From Salinisphaera sp040361255 (lineage in GTDB: Bacteria; Pseudomonadota; Gammaproteobacteria; Nevskiales; Salinisphaeraceae): a stretch of 64,000 nt of DNA. The translations under genes were made by a program, and so were the position numbers. The stretch is taken from contig NZ_APNG01000009.1 of assembly GCF_040361255.1 (NCBI RefSeq), positions 62,001-126,000 on the forward strand, read 5' to 3'. Under the pieces are notes generated by a model. The model saw only the letters and a program-made list of their open reading frames with translations, had not been told where the DNA came from and made no database searches. Shown one piece after another: positions 27,033 through 36,684 of this stretch. The first letter of the stretch is position 1; every line of letters starts with the position of its first letter.

Positions 27033-28016
27033 TCAGGCCGCGGTTACGTTGCTAAGACTGCGTACGACAGCCTGCTGCCCGAGCGGAATCTTGAACGCGT
27101 TGTGTTCGTAGGGCGTAGCGCCCTTGAAAGCGATCTCGGCGGCTTTCTTGAAGCTTGCCTCGGTCGCGGGCTGGCCGATGAGCGCCTGCTCGGCCTCGCG
27201 TGCGCGCCAGGGCTTGGTGCCGACACCGCCCATGGCGATCCGGGCATCACGAATGGTGTTGCCATCGGTCGCGATAATCACGCCGCTGGAGGCCAGGGCG
27301 AACTGGTAGGACGCGCGGTCGCGCAGTTTGAGATAGGTCGAGCGGCTACCCTTGATCGGCGCATCCAGCACCACGTGAGTAATCAATTCGTCGGCTTCCA
27401 GCGCATGCTCCTTTTCTGGCGAATCGCCCGGCAGCAGATGGAAGTCGAGAAAATCGATTTCGCGTTCGCCGTCCGGCCCGGTCACGAGCACTTTCGCACC
27501 GATGGCCGCCATGGCCACGCACATATCGGACGGATGGCTGGCAATGCACTTGTCGCTGGTGCCCAGCACGGCGTGCACGCTGCGGTTGTGCCCGCCGATC
27601 GCCGCACAGCCCGAACCGGGTTCACGTTTGTTGCAGGCCGATACGCCGTCGCGAAAATACGGACAACGCACTCGCTGCATGACGTTGCCGCCAGTTGTCG
27701 CCTTATTGCGAAGCGATGTCGAAGCGCCAGATAGCAATGCTTCGGAAAGCACCGCGTACTGGTCGACGACCTTGGGGTGGTAGGCGAGATCGGTATTGGA
27801 CACCATCGCGCCGATCTTGAGCCGGCCGTCGTCGAGTTCTTCGACGTCGTAGAGCGGCAGCCCGTTTACGTCGACGACGCGCTCGGGCTGCATGATGTCG
27901 ATCTTAACCAGGTCGAGCAGGGTGGTACCGCCGGCAACGAACGACGACGGCTGGCCCGCGTGGGCCGACACTGCAGCATTCACGCTATCGGCTTTCTGAT
28001 ATTCGAAATTTCGCAT
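27033..28016 (-). CDS. paoB: Aldehyde oxidoreductase FAD-binding subunit (PaoB-like)
   Basis: A 327-residue FAD subunit of the CoxM/PaoB type. FAD contacts are visible in SFVAGGTTLLDLVK, and TTGGNVMQRVRC marks the second FAD loop. Four cysteines in RCPYFRDGVSACNKREPGSGC plus the downstream SDKC match the extra [4Fe-4S] cluster described for PaoB and absent from most xanthine dehydrogenases. The gene lies 19 bp upstream of paoC and 11 bp downstream of paoA. Confidence 0.9.
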   Translation of the reverse strand: MRNFEYQKADSVNAAVSAHAGQPSSFVAGGTTLLDLVKIDIMQPERVVDVNGLPLYDVEELDDGRLKIGAMVSNTDLAYHPKVVDQYAVLSEALLSGASTSLRNKATTGGNVMQRVRCPYFRDGVSACNKREPGSGCAAIGGHNRSVHAVLGTSDKCIASHPSDMCVAMAAIGAKVLVTGPDGEREIDFLDFHLLPGDSPEKEHALEADELITHVVLDAPIKGSRSTYLKLRDRASYQFALASSGVIIATDGNTIRDARIAMGGVGTKPWRAREAEQALIGQPATEASFKKAAEIAFKGATPYEHNAFKIPLGQQAVVRSLSNVTAA

Positions 28017-28027
28017 CGAAACGTCTC

Positions 28028-28687
28028 CTAGACCTTGCCGCGCGTGGATTGAACCGCCGAAAGGATGTTCTTGTACGCACCGCAGCGGCAGATATTGCCG
28101 CTCATGGCTTCACGTACGGCATCATCGCTGTCGCCAATATGCGAACTGCCCAGCACATAGGTTGCGGTCATCATCTGGCCCGCCGTGCAGTAACCGCACT
28201 GGTAGGCATCTTCATCGAGGAAAGCCTGCTGGATCGGGTGCAGCTCGCCGTCTTTGGACAGCCCTTCGACGGTCGTGATCTCGTCGCCGTCGTGCATCAC
28301 GGCCAGGCTCAGACAGGAATTGACGACGGTGCCGTTGACATGCACGTTGCAGGCGCCGCATTGGCCGTGGTCACAGCCTTTCTTGGTGCCTGTGAGCTGT
28401 AGTTCGTCGCGGATCGCATCGAGAAGAATCACATTGGGGGCGACGTCGATCTGCTTCATCTGGCCGTTGATCGTGAACGATACACGCGTCTTGCCGGCGG
28501 CGGGCGCATCGGCAGTTGTCGGCGTGGGGGCGTCGCCTTCGTCGGCAAACGCCTGGCCAATGCCCGCGCCGGACGTTGCCGCGGCTATGCTGGACATACC
28601 GACCGTCTTCATGAAGCGACGGCGCGATGCCGAATGTTTGGGTTCGCCAGCGTTGCTGGCGGCACCGCGGGTGTCACGGTTGTTCAT
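28028..28687 (-). CDS. paoA: Aldehyde oxidoreductase [2Fe-2S] subunit with Tat signal (PaoA-like)
   Basis: A 219-residue protein. A twin-arginine motif (SRRRFMKTVGM, about residues 21-31) and a hydrophobic stretch predict Tat export, so the folded complex should be periplasmic, as in E. coli PaoABC. The plant-type [2Fe-2S] ligands are in CDHGQCGACNVHV and NSCL. The second cluster is in CGYCTAGQM and GNICRCGAYKNI. It is the first gene of the paoABC operon. Confidence 0.92.
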   Translation of the reverse strand: MNNRDTRGAASNAGEPKHSASRRRFMKTVGMSSIAAATSGAGIGQAFADEGDAPTPTTADAPAAGKTRVSFTINGQMKQIDVAPNVILLDAIRDELQLTGTKKGCDHGQCGACNVHVNGTVVNSCLSLAVMHDGDEITTVEGLSKDGELHPIQQAFLDEDAYQCGYCTAGQMMTATYVLGSSHIGDSDDAVREAMSGNICRCGAYKNILSAVQSTRGKV

Positions 28688-28778
28688 GGATTTCTCCGTT
28701 TTTTGGGCAACGCTCGGCGCGTCGCTCGGTGGAATGCTTTTGTTTTATTGTCTGGACTGAACGGTAATACCGATACTC

Positions 28779-29432
28779 TTACACCATAAACGATGACGAA
28801 ATGGTGCCGGTTTGGTTTTGGCTATGACCGCGATTGAAAGAACGTTCGGCACGACGAGCCGCGGCCGGGGTATCGACATCGCGCAAACAGCCCGCGGGGG
28901 CGTCAAGTACACGAAAACGCGTCGCGGGTACCTGGTCGAGAATGGCTTTGGCGCCGCGATCGCCGTCGAGGCGGGCGAGATCGGGGAACAACCGTCGCGA
29001 AACGATCACGGGGTGGCCGGGTCGGCCAGCACACACCGGTCGAACGTAGTCCAGACCCGGCCGCCAAAGACGACAGAGTCTTGAAATCGTGCGTTTTTCG
29101 ATGCCGGGCATATCGCCCAGCATGATCAGAGCGGCATCGCAGCGTGTCGGCAACGCGCCCAGCCCGCAGCGCAGGCTTTCTGCCATACCGCTGCGGTAGT
29201 TCGGATTATGAACCCAGCGATACCGGCGAGATCCGGTTGCTTGCGCCTGCACCGCCCGACGTACGCGTTGGCGTTCTCGCCCGGTAACGACAATGACAGG
29301 CCGGACCGGTTGGTCATCGAGCACAGCCACGCTGCGTGCGATAACGGTTCGGCCGGCCAGCCACGCCAGCAGTTTGGAGTCATGGCCATAGCGCGTCGAC
29401 GCACCGCCGGCCAGCACGATCGCGCCGATCAC
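28779..29432 (-). CDS. MocA/MobA-like molybdenum cofactor nucleotidyltransferase
   Basis: A 217-residue NTP-transferase-fold protein. The N-terminal VLAGGASTRYGHDSKLL loop binds nucleotide, and LIMLGDMPGI carries the metal-binding Asp. MocA adds CMP to molybdopterin for xanthine-dehydrogenase-type enzymes, which fits its place upstream of paoABC. It could be a related MobA-like enzyme, but the context favours MCD cofactor synthesis. The start overlaps the upstream XdhC-like gene as ATGA. Confidence 0.82.
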   Translation of the reverse strand: MIGAIVLAGGASTRYGHDSKLLAWLAGRTVIARSVAVLDDQPVRPVIVVTGRERQRVRRAVQAQATGSRRYRWVHNPNYRSGMAESLRCGLGALPTRCDAALIMLGDMPGIEKRTISRLCRLWRPGLDYVRPVCAGRPGHPVIVSRRLFPDLARLDGDRGAKAILDQVPATRFRVLDAPAGCLRDVDTPAAARRAERSFNRGHSQNQTGTISSSFMV

Positions 29433-30469
29433 GCCGTGGCTGCGCTCACGCGGGCACGCAGAGCGACAAGCTCTGCAAGCACCGATAGCGCAATTTCGCG
29501 CGGCTCGCGGGCGTTGATCGACAGCCCGGCCGGCGTATGCAGTCGCTGCAACGCTTCAACAGAAAAACCCGCGGCACGAAGGCGTTCAATTCGGTCCGCT
29601 GCCTTGCTGCGGCTTCCCAAAGCGCCGACCGCGAATGCGGGTGACGCCAAACCTTTCGCAAGCGCTGAATGGTCGTCGTCGATGTCATGCGTCAGCGTGT
29701 AAAGCGCAGTGTAGGCGTCTAATGTAAGCGCCTCCAGTGCGCGTGCGAGCGGCCGCGTATCGTAATGCGCAAGTGTGGAATTCGGCGGCGGGGCAGGCGG
29801 GCCGTACGGCCGCAGCAACAAGACGTCATAACCGAAAGTCGGCGCAAGCTGTGCCAATGCGAGCGTGACCGGGTCGCCGCCGGCAATAACCAGTCGCGGC
29901 GTCGGCAGGTAACGTTGATGGAATATGCGATGGCTGGCCTCGTTGTGTGCCGGGCCATAGCGATGCGTGCCGCTTTCGAGATCGATCGCCACATCGAGAG
30001 GCTGACGCCGCTCACGCGCTTCGCCCCAGTGCGCGACATACTCGCCCACATCGTCGATCGCGCGAACGAAGATGCCAATACGCCCGCCACAGGTCAGCTG
30101 CACGTCCAGCACCGGGCTACCCGCGCCATAGTCGAGCATGGCCGGCGTGCCTGTTTTCAATACCTCGAGCGCCTGAGCCGCGACCGCGCCTTCCACGCAG
30201 CCGCCGGATACATAGCCCGCGACTTCACCGTGTTCGTTGATCGCCATTTCGCTGCCGAGCGGGCGCGGTGACGAGCCGACGATGCTTACCAGCGTAGCGA
30301 GTGCAACGCGATGGCCGTTTGCATGCCACGCCGCAACGACGGGATAGAGATCATCGACCAGGCCATAGATCGGCCAGGCGGGCCATTCCGCGCGCGGTGG
30401 CGGCGCCGAATTCTTATTCCGCCGGCGATCGGTAAACGAAGTAAGCGTATCTGTCATGTGCACCGACAT
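29429..30469 (-). CDS. XdhC/CoxI-family cofactor insertion chaperone (PaoD-like)
   Basis: A 346-residue protein. The N-terminal XdhC/CoxI domain contains VALATLVSIVGSSPRPLG and GYVSGGCVEGAVAA. The C-terminal Rossmann domain contains RLVIAGGDPVTLALAQLA and FAVGALGSRSKAADR. Family members protect and insert sulfurated molybdenum cofactor into partner enzymes, and E. coli PaoD does so for PaoABC. Starts at 30469 and 30457 are both possible; the frame is open further upstream without a ribosome site. It is probably the first gene of the maturation pair. Confidence 0.83.
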   Translation of the reverse strand: MSVHMTDTLTSFTDRRRNKNSAPPPRAEWPAWPIYGLVDDLYPVVAAWHANGHRVALATLVSIVGSSPRPLGSEMAINEHGEVAGYVSGGCVEGAVAAQALEVLKTGTPAMLDYGAGSPVLDVQLTCGGRIGIFVRAIDDVGEYVAHWGEARERRQPLDVAIDLESGTHRYGPAHNEASHRIFHQRYLPTPRLVIAGGDPVTLALAQLAPTFGYDVLLLRPYGPPAPPPNSTLAHYDTRPLARALEALTLDAYTALYTLTHDIDDDHSALAKGLASPAFAVGALGSRSKAADRIERLRAAGFSVEALQRLHTPAGLSINAREPREIALSVLAELVALRARVSAATA

Positions 30470-30607
30470 TAGCGGCTTCGACCGATGCCCGCCACCACAG
30501 CCGCGCGTGCACGCCACATTGGCAGTGTTTGACCTGGATCCGAAGCCGGGAAATATTTATCGAAATAAGGTCGCACACAACACAATACAAGACGAGAACG
30601 GTAGCGA

Positions 30608-31549
30608 TTAATCGCTGCTTCGGCTTTCGACCGGGAGGCCGAATACCCGGCTGGCAAGGACATCCTCGGCCTCGATCGTCATCAGCTGTTTTTTGGTGAC
30701 CGCGCCGCCGGCTTTGAACAACCGCGCTGCCTGGCGTAAGCGCAATCGATCGAGTGCGTTGCGAATCGACCGGGCATTGGCAAAGTACGGCTGGCGCATG
30801 CGCCGATCGATATAGTCCTCGAACGCCATCTGTGCATCGTCGCTGAACACGTAATGCTGCTCTGCAAGCATTAGCTCGCTGATTGAGCAGAGCTCACCCA
30901 CGTCGTAGTCCGGAAAGTCGACGTGATGGGCGATCCTTGAGCGAAACCCCGGATTGGATTCAAAGAACCGGTCCATTCGATCCTTGTAGCCGGCAAGAAT
31001 CACAACCAGATCATCGCGCTGGTTTTCCATGACTTGTAGCAGTATTTCGATCGATTCCTGGCCGTAGTCGCGCTCGTTTTCGGGCCGATACAAATAATAG
31101 GCCTCGTCGATGAACAGCACGCCGCCCATCGCGCGCTTGATGACTTCCTTGGTCTTGGGCGCGGTATGGCCGATGTACTGGCCCACCAGATCGTCACGCG
31201 TCACCGACACCAGATGGCCTTCGCGCACATACTCGAGCTTGTGCAGGATCTGGGCCATGCGTTCGGCGACCGTGGTCTTGCCGGTGCCGGGATTGCCGGT
31301 GAAGCACATATGCAGGGTCGGCGTGTCCGAGGCGAGATCGAACTGGCGGCGCACATGATCGACCAGCAGTAGGGCGGCGATCTCGCGAATCCGCGTCTTC
31401 ACCGGGGTCAGGCCCACCAGGTCGCGATCCAACTGGTCGAAGACTTCCTGGATCTGGGATTCTTCGAACACCGCGTCGAGATCCACGCGCGCGTCGTCGG
31501 CCAGCGGCTCGGTCTTGTTGCGATCGGTGGTGTCTTCTGCGCTACTCAT
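30608..31549 (-). CDS. cbbX: Red-type RuBisCO activase CbbX
   Basis: A 313-residue AAA+ protein. Walker A is GNPGTGKTT at about residues 89-97, Walker B is VLFIDEAYYLY at about 145-155, and a sensor arginine region follows with NPGFRSRIAHH. CbbX threads the C-terminus of the red-type RuBisCO large subunit to release inhibitory sugar phosphates. It lies 80 bp downstream of cbbS on the same strand, the usual cbbLSX order. Confidence 0.95.
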   Translation of the reverse strand: MSSAEDTTDRNKTEPLADDARVDLDAVFEESQIQEVFDQLDRDLVGLTPVKTRIREIAALLLVDHVRRQFDLASDTPTLHMCFTGNPGTGKTTVAERMAQILHKLEYVREGHLVSVTRDDLVGQYIGHTAPKTKEVIKRAMGGVLFIDEAYYLYRPENERDYGQESIEILLQVMENQRDDLVVILAGYKDRMDRFFESNPGFRSRIAHHVDFPDYDVGELCSISELMLAEQHYVFSDDAQMAFEDYIDRRMRQPYFANARSIRNALDRLRLRQAARLFKAGGAVTKKQLMTIEAEDVLASRVFGLPVESRSSD

Positions 31550-31629
31550 GGCCGCCTCCTGCTACGTCTGGCGATCGGGATAGGCGCGCGCCCGTCCTGC
31601 GCTGGCAGATCGGACGCGCGCCGGTTCGA

Positions 31630-32052
31630 CTAACGCTGGTATCGCTGTCCCGCCGGGCGATCGGTGGCGTAGCTGTGAATGGTGTAGCGGACTTTGCGGC
31701 CTTCCCATTCCTGGCGCGTGACCTGGAAGCCGGGCTCTTCCGGCGGCCGATTGACGATGAACGACAGCCGCGGCGTTTCCCATTGATGGGTGCTGTCGAA
31801 GGCAGTGAGCCGGATGTAGTGGTTGGGGAATGTCTTGCGGGCTTCTTCCAGGTCCATCATCAGCCCGGCCGGGTCTTTCAGGTCGAACATGGGCTGGCCG
31901 TACATCTCCCAGTAGGTGTTGCGCGGGTGCGGATCGTCGGTGTATTCGAGGTTCACCGCCCAGCCGTTGTCGAGACAGTATTTGACCTGTTTCTTGATCT
32001 GTTCGTCGGTGAGATCGGGCAGGAAAGAAAACGTGCCTTGAGTGAGTCGCAT
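31630..32052 (-). CDS. cbbS: RuBisCO small subunit, red type
   Basis: A 140-residue small subunit. The opening MRLTQGTFSFLPDLTDEQI, the YTDDPHPRNTYWEMYGQP segment and the C-terminal extension ending RPAGQRYQR are typical of form IC/ID enzymes, whose small subunits have a longer C-terminal hairpin than green-type ones. The gene lies 63 bp after cbbL. Confidence 0.96.
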   Translation of the reverse strand: MRLTQGTFSFLPDLTDEQIKKQVKYCLDNGWAVNLEYTDDPHPRNTYWEMYGQPMFDLKDPAGLMMDLEEARKTFPNHYIRLTAFDSTHQWETPRLSFIVNRPPEEPGFQVTRQEWEGRKVRYTIHSYATDRPAGQRYQR

Positions 32053-32115
32053 GGCGATATCTCCTGATTCGGGTCGGGCTGCCGGAAAGCACTTGTTCTG
32101 TCGCGCGATGCGCGG

Positions 32116-33567
32116 TCAGGCAGAGGCGGTGGCGGTTGGCACGAAGTCTGGGGTGTCGGTCGAGGTGTAGTCGAAGGTGATGTCCTTCCAGGTATCCAGG
32201 GCGTGCTGCAGCGGTTTGCAGTCCTTCGCCGCCTTGTTGAGGATGTCCGGCCCTTCGGCGAGATAGTCGCGGCCTTCGTTGCGGGCCATGATCATTGCCT
32301 CCAGCGCCACGCGATTGGCGGTCGCGCCGGCCTGGATGCCGTCCGGGTGGCCGATGGTGCCGCCGCCGAACTGCAGCACGCAGTCCTCGCCGAGGTAGTG
32401 CAGCAGCTGGTGCATCTGGCCGGCATGGATGCCGCCGGAGGCCACTGGCATGCACTTGTTCAGGCCCGCCCAGTCCTGGTCGAAGAAGATGCCGTGCTCC
32501 AGGTTCTGTTCGTTGTAGGGCTGGCGCAGCACGTCGTAGAAACCCGCGATCTGGTTCGGGTCGCCCTCGAGCTTGCCGACCACCGTGCCGGCATGGATAT
32601 GGTCGACGCCGGCCATGCGCATCCATTTCGAGATCACGCGGAAGGACACGCCGTGCATCTTCTGCCGTGTGTAGGTGGAATGCCCGGCGCGATGCAGGTG
32701 CAGGATCATGTCGTTCTTGCGCGCCCAGTTGGACATCGATTGGATCGCGGTATAGCCGATCACCAGGTCGATCATCACGATCGACGAACCCAGGTCCTTG
32801 GCGAACTCGGCGCGTTCGTACATATCCTCCATGGTCGCGGCGGTCACGTTCATGTAGTGACCCTTGACCTCGCCGGTAGCCGCGCTGGCCTTGTTCACCG
32901 CTTCCATCACATAGAGAAAACGATCGCGCCAGTGCATGAACGGCTGGGAGTTGATGTTCTCGTCGTCCTTGACGAAATCCAGCCCGCCCTTGAGCGCTTC
33001 ATAGACCACGCGGCCGTAGTTGCGCCCGGATAGCCCGAGCTTGGGCTTGGTGGTGGCGCCGAGCAGGGGGCGCCCGAACTTGCCCAGGCGTTCGCGCTCC
33101 ACCACGATCCCGGTCGGCGGGCCCTTGAAGGTGGTCATATAGGCCGTGGGAATGCGCATGTCCTCGAGGCGTAGCGCCTTGACCGCCTTGAAGCCGAACA
33201 CGTTGCCGATGATCGAGGCCGTGAGGTTGGCGATCGAGCCCGGCTCGAACAGCTGCAGATCGTAGGCGATGAAGGCGAAATACTGATCTTCGCTGCCGGG
33301 CACTGGGTCCACCCGGTAGGCCTTGGCGCGGTATTTCTCGCAGGCGGTCAGCCGGTCGGTCCAGACCACGGTCCAGGTGGCGGTCGAAGACTCGCCGGCC
33401 ACTGCGGCCGCGGCTTCTTCCGGGTCCACGCCCGGCTGCGGCGTGATCCGGAACAGGGCGATGATGTCGGTATCGATGGGCTGATAGTCCGGCTCCCAGT
33501 AACCCATTTTCTTGTAGGGAATCACGCCGGCTTCGTAGCGCTTGTTGTGCTGGATTGTGTCTGCCAT
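32116..33567 (-). CDS. cbbL: RuBisCO large subunit, form IC (red type)
   Basis: A 483-residue large subunit. The activation-site motif GGLDFVKDDENIN carries the carbamylated Lys and the two acidic metal ligands. GATTKPKLGLS, HLHRAGHST and SGGIHAGQMHQLLHY supply other active-site residues. The extended C-terminus and N-terminal MADTIQHNKRYEAGVIPYKK place it in the red-type form IC group, in agreement with the adjacent cbbX. The start at 33567 matches the family; the frame is open 58 codons further into the promoter. It fixes CO2 on ribulose bisphosphate. Confidence 0.97.
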   Translation of the reverse strand: MADTIQHNKRYEAGVIPYKKMGYWEPDYQPIDTDIIALFRITPQPGVDPEEAAAAVAGESSTATWTVVWTDRLTACEKYRAKAYRVDPVPGSEDQYFAFIAYDLQLFEPGSIANLTASIIGNVFGFKAVKALRLEDMRIPTAYMTTFKGPPTGIVVERERLGKFGRPLLGATTKPKLGLSGRNYGRVVYEALKGGLDFVKDDENINSQPFMHWRDRFLYVMEAVNKASAATGEVKGHYMNVTAATMEDMYERAEFAKDLGSSIVMIDLVIGYTAIQSMSNWARKNDMILHLHRAGHSTYTRQKMHGVSFRVISKWMRMAGVDHIHAGTVVGKLEGDPNQIAGFYDVLRQPYNEQNLEHGIFFDQDWAGLNKCMPVASGGIHAGQMHQLLHYLGEDCVLQFGGGTIGHPDGIQAGATANRVALEAMIMARNEGRDYLAEGPDILNKAAKDCKPLQHALDTWKDITFDYTSTDTPDFVPTATASA

Positions 33568-33628
33568 GTCGATTCTCCGCGTTGGCATCTGACGGTGTTC
33601 TCGCGACAGGGCCAGACTAGGTCTCGGC

Positions 33629-33668
33629 ATTGATAAATAAAAGTAAATAGTTATTATTGTTTGGATAA
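33629..33668. promoter_or_regulatory. Putative CbbR-binding region, cbbR-cbbL intergenic
   Basis: The gap between divergent cbbR and cbbL contains an AT-rich island in otherwise GC-rich DNA, with several TNA/ANT half-sites spaced as in LysR-type operators. Part of it (TTATTATTG-TTTGGATAA) resembles a segment upstream of tkt (TTATTGGCTTTCGAATAA). The position, the divergent layout and the shared sequence make it a good CbbR operator candidate. Confidence 0.55.
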
Positions 33669-33733
33669 GAAAATATAGCGTCTGGACGATGCTCTGGAAC
33701 GGCCGCGAAGACGGCGCGAAAACGGTGCGGCGA

Positions 33734-34675
33734 ATGAACATAACCCTGCGTCAACTCAAGGTTTTCGAGGCCGTGGCCCGGCATGCGAGCTATACCCGGG
33801 CGGCAGAGGAACTACACCTCACCCAGCCGGCAGTCTCGATCCAGGTGAAAAGCCTCGAAGAGGTGCTGGGGCTGGCGCTGTTCGAGCAGTTCGGCAAGCA
33901 GATCTATCTGACCACGGCAGGCGAGGAGATCCTGCGCTACAGCCGCGGGATCGCGGCCCAGATCGACGAGATCGGCGATGTCGTCGCGCGCCTGAAAGGC
34001 GTGTCGCGCGGCAGCCTGCATCTGGCCGTTGCCACGACCGCGAACTATTTCATCACCCATCTGCTGGCCGCGTTTCATCGCGAGTTTCCGGAAGTCGCGA
34101 TCAATCTGTCGGTCACCAACCGTCAGGCGCTGCTCAAGCAGTTGGCCGAAAACCGTATCGATATGGTGGTGATGGGCGAACCGCCGGCCGAGCAGGGGCT
34201 GGCCGGCACGGCGTTCATGGAAAACCCGCTGGTGGTGATCGCCGCGCCGGGCCATCCGCTCTCGTCACGCCGGCGCATTCCCTTGAAAACGATCGCCAAG
34301 GAACCGTTCGTCGTGCGCGAGGAGGGCTCCGGCACGCGTGCGGCCATGACGCGTTTCGCGCGCAGGCACCAGATCGCGATCACGCCGGCGATGGTCATGA
34401 CCAGCAACGAGGCGATCAAGCAGGCGGTTAGCGCCGGTCTCGGGCTGGGGCTGGTGTCGGCCCATACCCTGGAACTGGATCTCTATGCCGAACGGCTGCA
34501 GATTCTCGACGTCGCGCATTTCCCGATCACCCGGGAATGGTATGTCGTCAATCGTGAAGGCAAGCGGCTATCGCCGGCCGCGCAGGCGTTCAAGCAGTTC
34601 CTGATCGACAATGCGGACACGGTCTGGCCGACGGCTACCAAGGCCGCAGGCGCGATCACGGGCGCGAGCGGCTGA
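33734..34675 (+). CDS. cbbR: LysR-family regulator CbbR
   Basis: A 313-residue LysR-type activator. The N-terminal winged helix contains LRQLKVFEAVARHASYTRAAEEL and the recognition helix LTQPAVSIQVKSLEE. The ligand-binding domain (about residues 95-300) contains LHLAVATTANYF, as in CbbR proteins that sense Calvin-cycle metabolites. The ATG at 33734 is the family-consistent start; 15 upstream codons lie in the promoter. It is divergent from cbbL and convergent with prk. Confidence 0.93.
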   Translation: MNITLRQLKVFEAVARHASYTRAAEELHLTQPAVSIQVKSLEEVLGLALFEQFGKQIYLTTAGEEILRYSRGIAAQIDEIGDVVARLKGVSRGSLHLAVATTANYFITHLLAAFHREFPEVAINLSVTNRQALLKQLAENRIDMVVMGEPPAEQGLAGTAFMENPLVVIAAPGHPLSSRRRIPLKTIAKEPFVVREEGSGTRAAMTRFARRHQIAITPAMVMTSNEAIKQAVSAGLGLGLVSAHTLELDLYAERLQILDVAHFPITREWYVVNREGKRLSPAAQAFKQFLIDNADTVWPTATKAAGAITGASG

Positions 34676-34678
34676 ACG

Positions 34679-35560
34679 CTAGCGGTAGCGGACCACGCCG
34701 GTGGTGACCATCGACTCGATCAGCGGCTGCATGATGATCTCTATGGCGAACGCCATCTTGCCGCCCGGCACCACCAGCGTATTGCGCCGGGACATGAAGG
34801 AATCGTGGATCATCGACAGCAGATACTGGAAATCCACGTTGATCTTCTTCGGATCGCGAAAACGGATCACGATCAGGCTTTCATCCAGCGCCGGAATATA
34901 GCGGCTGATGAACGGGTTCGAGGTGTCCACGGTGGGCACGCGCTGAAAGTTGATATGCGTGCGCGAGAACTGCGGCGTGATGTAGTGCACATAATCGTGC
35001 ATGCGGCGCAGGATGGTATCCATTACTGCTTCGGTACTGTAGCCGCGAGCCAGCTTGTCGCGGTGCAGTTTCTGGATCCATTCCAGGTTGATGATCGGCA
35101 CCACGCCGACCAGCAGATCCACATGCTTCGCCACGTCGACCTCCTCGGTGGTCACACCGCCGTGCAGTCCTTCGTAGAAGAGCAGGTCACAGCCTTCGGG
35201 CACCTCTTCCCAGGGCGTGAAGGTGCCGGGTTCCTGGCCCCAGGGCTCGGCTTCCTCTTCGTTGTGCAGATAATGACGCCGCTGGCCGCCGCCGGTTTCA
35301 CCATGTACCCGAAACAGCTCCTCGAGCTTGTCGAAATGGTTCGCCTCCGGCCCGAAATGGCTGAACGGGCGACGCGCCTCCTCGGCGAGCTGCACCTGGC
35401 GCTTCATCTCGGTGCGTTCGAATTTGTGAAAGCAGTCGCCTTCCACAGTCGCGGCCCGAAAGCCGTCGCGCCGAAAAATATGTTCCATGGCTTCGCGCAC
35501 GGTCGAGGTGCCGGCACCCGACGATCCGGTGACGGCGAATACGGGATGCTTGATCGACAT
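34679..35560 (-). CDS. prk: Phosphoribulokinase
   Basis: A 293-residue bacterial-type phosphoribulokinase, which phosphorylates ribulose 5-phosphate to make the RuBisCO substrate. The P-loop is GSSGAGTSTV at residues 12-21. The RRHYLHNEEEAEPW segment and FYEGLHGGV carry substrate and catalytic positions. Length is normal for the proteobacterial class I octameric type. It is the last gene of the tkt-fba-prk run, 65 bp after the aldolase. Confidence 0.96.
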   Translation of the reverse strand: MSIKHPVFAVTGSSGAGTSTVREAMEHIFRRDGFRAATVEGDCFHKFERTEMKRQVQLAEEARRPFSHFGPEANHFDKLEELFRVHGETGGGQRRHYLHNEEEAEPWGQEPGTFTPWEEVPEGCDLLFYEGLHGGVTTEEVDVAKHVDLLVGVVPIINLEWIQKLHRDKLARGYSTEAVMDTILRRMHDYVHYITPQFSRTHINFQRVPTVDTSNPFISRYIPALDESLIVIRFRDPKKINVDFQYLLSMIHDSFMSRRNTLVVPGGKMAFAIEIIMQPLIESMVTTGVVRYR

Positions 35561-35625
35561 GGGGCTCCTCCCGTTGGGGCAATCGCACTATCGCTTGTTG
35601 TTGCTTTTTGTGGCGGCGGGGCGGT

Positions 35626-36654
35626 TCAGGCGACCTGTCGTTCCTGAGACGGATCGTACTCCCCCTGTGCCGCGGCGCGATTGCAGCGGGCCCGGTGCAG
35701 CAGCGCCTGCTGGGCTGGGCCGGTATTGGCGTTATCGCCACGCCAGGTATCCAGCGCGGGCTGCTGCAATGCCCGGGCATAGGAAAAGGTCAGCCGCCAA
35801 GGGGCGGCGCCGGCATCCTGTTTGTTCATCGCGTCTAGATGCGCAGTCGCGTCTTCGTTGCTCTGGCCACCGGAGAGAAACGCGATGCCCGGCACGGCGG
35901 CCGGCACGCTCGCATACAGACAGCGCAGGGTGGCTGCCGCGACTTCGCCCACGTCGGCCTGGCGGGCAGCGTTCTTGCCCGGTAGCACCATGCTGGATTT
36001 CAGGATCAGGCCCGGAAGATGCACGTTCTGGTCGCGCAGTTCGGCGAACAGCCGGGTGAGTGTTTCCTCGGTGACTTCGTAGCAGCGATCGATCGTGTGA
36101 TCGCCGTCGAGCAAGACCTCCGGTTCGACGACCGGCACGATTGCGGCTTCCTGGCAAAGCGCGGCATAGCGCGCCAGGGCATGGGCATTGGCGCGATAGC
36201 AGGCACGGCTCGGAATGCCGTCGCCGATGGTGATCACGGCCCGCCACTTGGCAAAGCGCGCACCCATTGCATGATATTCGGCCAGGCGCTCACGCAGCCC
36301 GTCGAGGCCTTCCGTGACTTTCTCGCCGGGATGGCCGGCCAGGTCCTTGGCCCCGGTATCCACCTTGATGCCGGGCAGGATGCCGTTATCGTTCATCATC
36401 TGCGGGAACGGCATGCCGTCGGCCATTTTCATGCGCAGCGTCTCGTCATAGAGAATCGCGCCGCTGATGTTCTCGCCCAGGCCCGGGGCCGAGAGCAGCA
36501 GGGCCCGGTAGTCCCGGCGATTGTCCTCGCTGTTCTCGATGCCGTAATCGGCGAATCGCTTGCCGCAGGTGGGCGTGCTTTCGTCGATCGCGAGCAGGCC
36601 CTTGCCGTTGGCAAGCATGCGCTGGGCGATGTCCTCGAGTGTGGCTGTGTCCAT
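35626..36654 (-). CDS. Class I fructose-bisphosphate aldolase
   Basis: A 342-residue class I (Schiff-base) aldolase of the eukaryote-like family. The N-terminal GKGLLAIDESTPTCGKRF, ARFAKWRAVITIGDG, VEPEVLLDGDHTI and GLILKSSMVLPG (catalytic Lys) segments are all present, as is FLSGGQSNEDA. In this context it serves the Calvin cycle by forming fructose and possibly sedoheptulose bisphosphates. Many cbb operons carry a class II enzyme here, so class I is a mild variation. Confidence 0.93.
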   Translation of the reverse strand: MDTATLEDIAQRMLANGKGLLAIDESTPTCGKRFADYGIENSEDNRRDYRALLLSAPGLGENISGAILYDETLRMKMADGMPFPQMMNDNGILPGIKVDTGAKDLAGHPGEKVTEGLDGLRERLAEYHAMGARFAKWRAVITIGDGIPSRACYRANAHALARYAALCQEAAIVPVVEPEVLLDGDHTIDRCYEVTEETLTRLFAELRDQNVHLPGLILKSSMVLPGKNAARQADVGEVAAATLRCLYASVPAAVPGIAFLSGGQSNEDATAHLDAMNKQDAGAAPWRLTFSYARALQQPALDTWRGDNANTGPAQQALLHRARCNRAAAQGEYDPSQERQVA

Positions 36655-36684
36655 GATCGTGTCCTCGCGTTCGTCGTGTTCGTG